Positions 5,158-5,408 of a stretch of 5,408 bases of DNA are shown piece by piece (the stretch's first letter is position 1; each line of letters begins with the position of its first letter). The DNA is taken from assembly GCA_027039465.1 (NCBI GenBank), contig JALWEA010000125.1, positions 9,996 through 15,403 of the forward strand, in the 5' to 3' direction. The notes under the pieces are model-generated. The model did not search any database, was not told the DNA's origin, and saw only the letters and a list, made by a program, of their open reading frames with translations. Position numbers and translations under genes: made by a program. This DNA comes from Calditrichia bacterium (GTDB lineage: Bacteria; Calditrichota; Calditrichia; Calditrichales; Calditrichaceae).

Positions 5158-5408
5158 ATGTTAAGCATGTACGAAATTATCCGTAAAAAACGGGACGGAC
5201 AAAAACTGACCGACGAAGAAATTCGTTTTTTCATCCAAGGTTATGTAAAAAACGAAATACCGGACTATCAGATGGCAGCTTTATTGATGGCCATGTTTTT
5301 ACGCGGCCTGGATCAAGATGAATCCAATAGCTATACGGAGGCCATGCTGCATTCCGGAAAAATTATCGATTTAAGCGACGTGCCTGGCATAAAAGTGGAT
5401 AAACACAG
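5158..5408 (+). CDS. Pyrimidine-nucleoside phosphorylase, N-terminal part (cut by window end)
   Basis: The enzyme splits thymidine, deoxyuridine or uridine with phosphate to give a free base and a (deoxy)ribose 1-phosphate, in cytoplasmic nucleoside salvage. About 84 of the usual roughly 430 residues are visible, with no stop before the window edge. The start MLSMYEIIRKKRDGQKL followed by FFIQGYVKNEIPDYQMAAL is typical of the N-terminal helical domain of the thymidine/pyrimidine phosphorylase family. The last residues, GIKVDKHS, match the beginning of the conserved KVDKHSTGG phosphate-binding motif. The ATG at 5158 is preceded by AGAGG at 5146-5150 with 7-base spacing. An internal ATG at 5167 lacks such a site. 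The fragment cannot separate thymidine phosphorylase (DeoA) from the broader pyrimidine type (Pdp). AMP phosphorylase is less likely because of the length and sequence of the N-terminus. It is divergent from the EIIA operon. Confidence 0.93.
   Translation, partial: MLSMYEIIRKKRDGQKLTDEEIRFFIQGYVKNEIPDYQMAALLMAMFLRGLDQDESNSYTEAMLHSGKIIDLSDVPGIKVDKH

Overview
This window looks like a piece of a chromosome from a free-living Gram-negative bacterium of moderate G+C, roughly mid-40s % by eye (not computed). It has short intergenic regions of much lower G+C. A lipoprotein of the NlpC/P60 class with an outer-membrane-type lipobox context supports a diderm cell. The phylum cannot be fixed from the sequence alone. 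The mix of genes and the interspersed palindromic repeats would fit a Calditrichaeota-like or other FCB-group lineage, but that is a guess.

Layout, left to right. Positions 1-529 hold no convincing gene. Positions 75-437 are a mosaic of nested inverted repeats and a small heptamer tandem repeat. Then come four genes on the minus strand: a large membrane-bound hybrid histidine kinase with two receiver domains (530-2800), an NlpC/P60 peptidoglycan hydrolase lipoprotein (2953-3435), a short-chain polyprenyl diphosphate synthase (3440-4393) and a PTS EIIA/PtsN-like protein (4393-4854). A divergent AT-rich control region (4855-5157) follows. The window ends inside a plus-strand pyrimidine-nucleoside phosphorylase gene (5158 onward, truncated by the window edge).

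The EIIA, prenyl synthase and NlpC/P60 genes form a tight operon read leftward. The first junction overlaps by one base (TAATG) and the second has a 4-bp gap. Neither downstream gene has a clear Shine-Dalgarno sequence, so translational coupling is likely. A good sigma70-type promoter (TTGACA, 17 bp, TATATT) sits just upstream of the EIIA gene. The kinase gene lies 152 bp further downstream. Its leader carries an 18-of-19 copy of the same -10 region, so it may have its own related promoter or be partly read through from the operon.

Functionally the genes touch phosphotransfer signalling (EIIA, hybrid kinase), isoprenoid precursor supply (prenyl synthase), cell-wall remodelling (NlpC/P60) and nucleoside salvage (phosphorylase). 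Each family is well known. What is unusual is the EIIA-prenyl synthase-hydrolase grouping, the repeated promoter motif and the palindrome mosaic. I see no clear sign of a wholly new system in this window.
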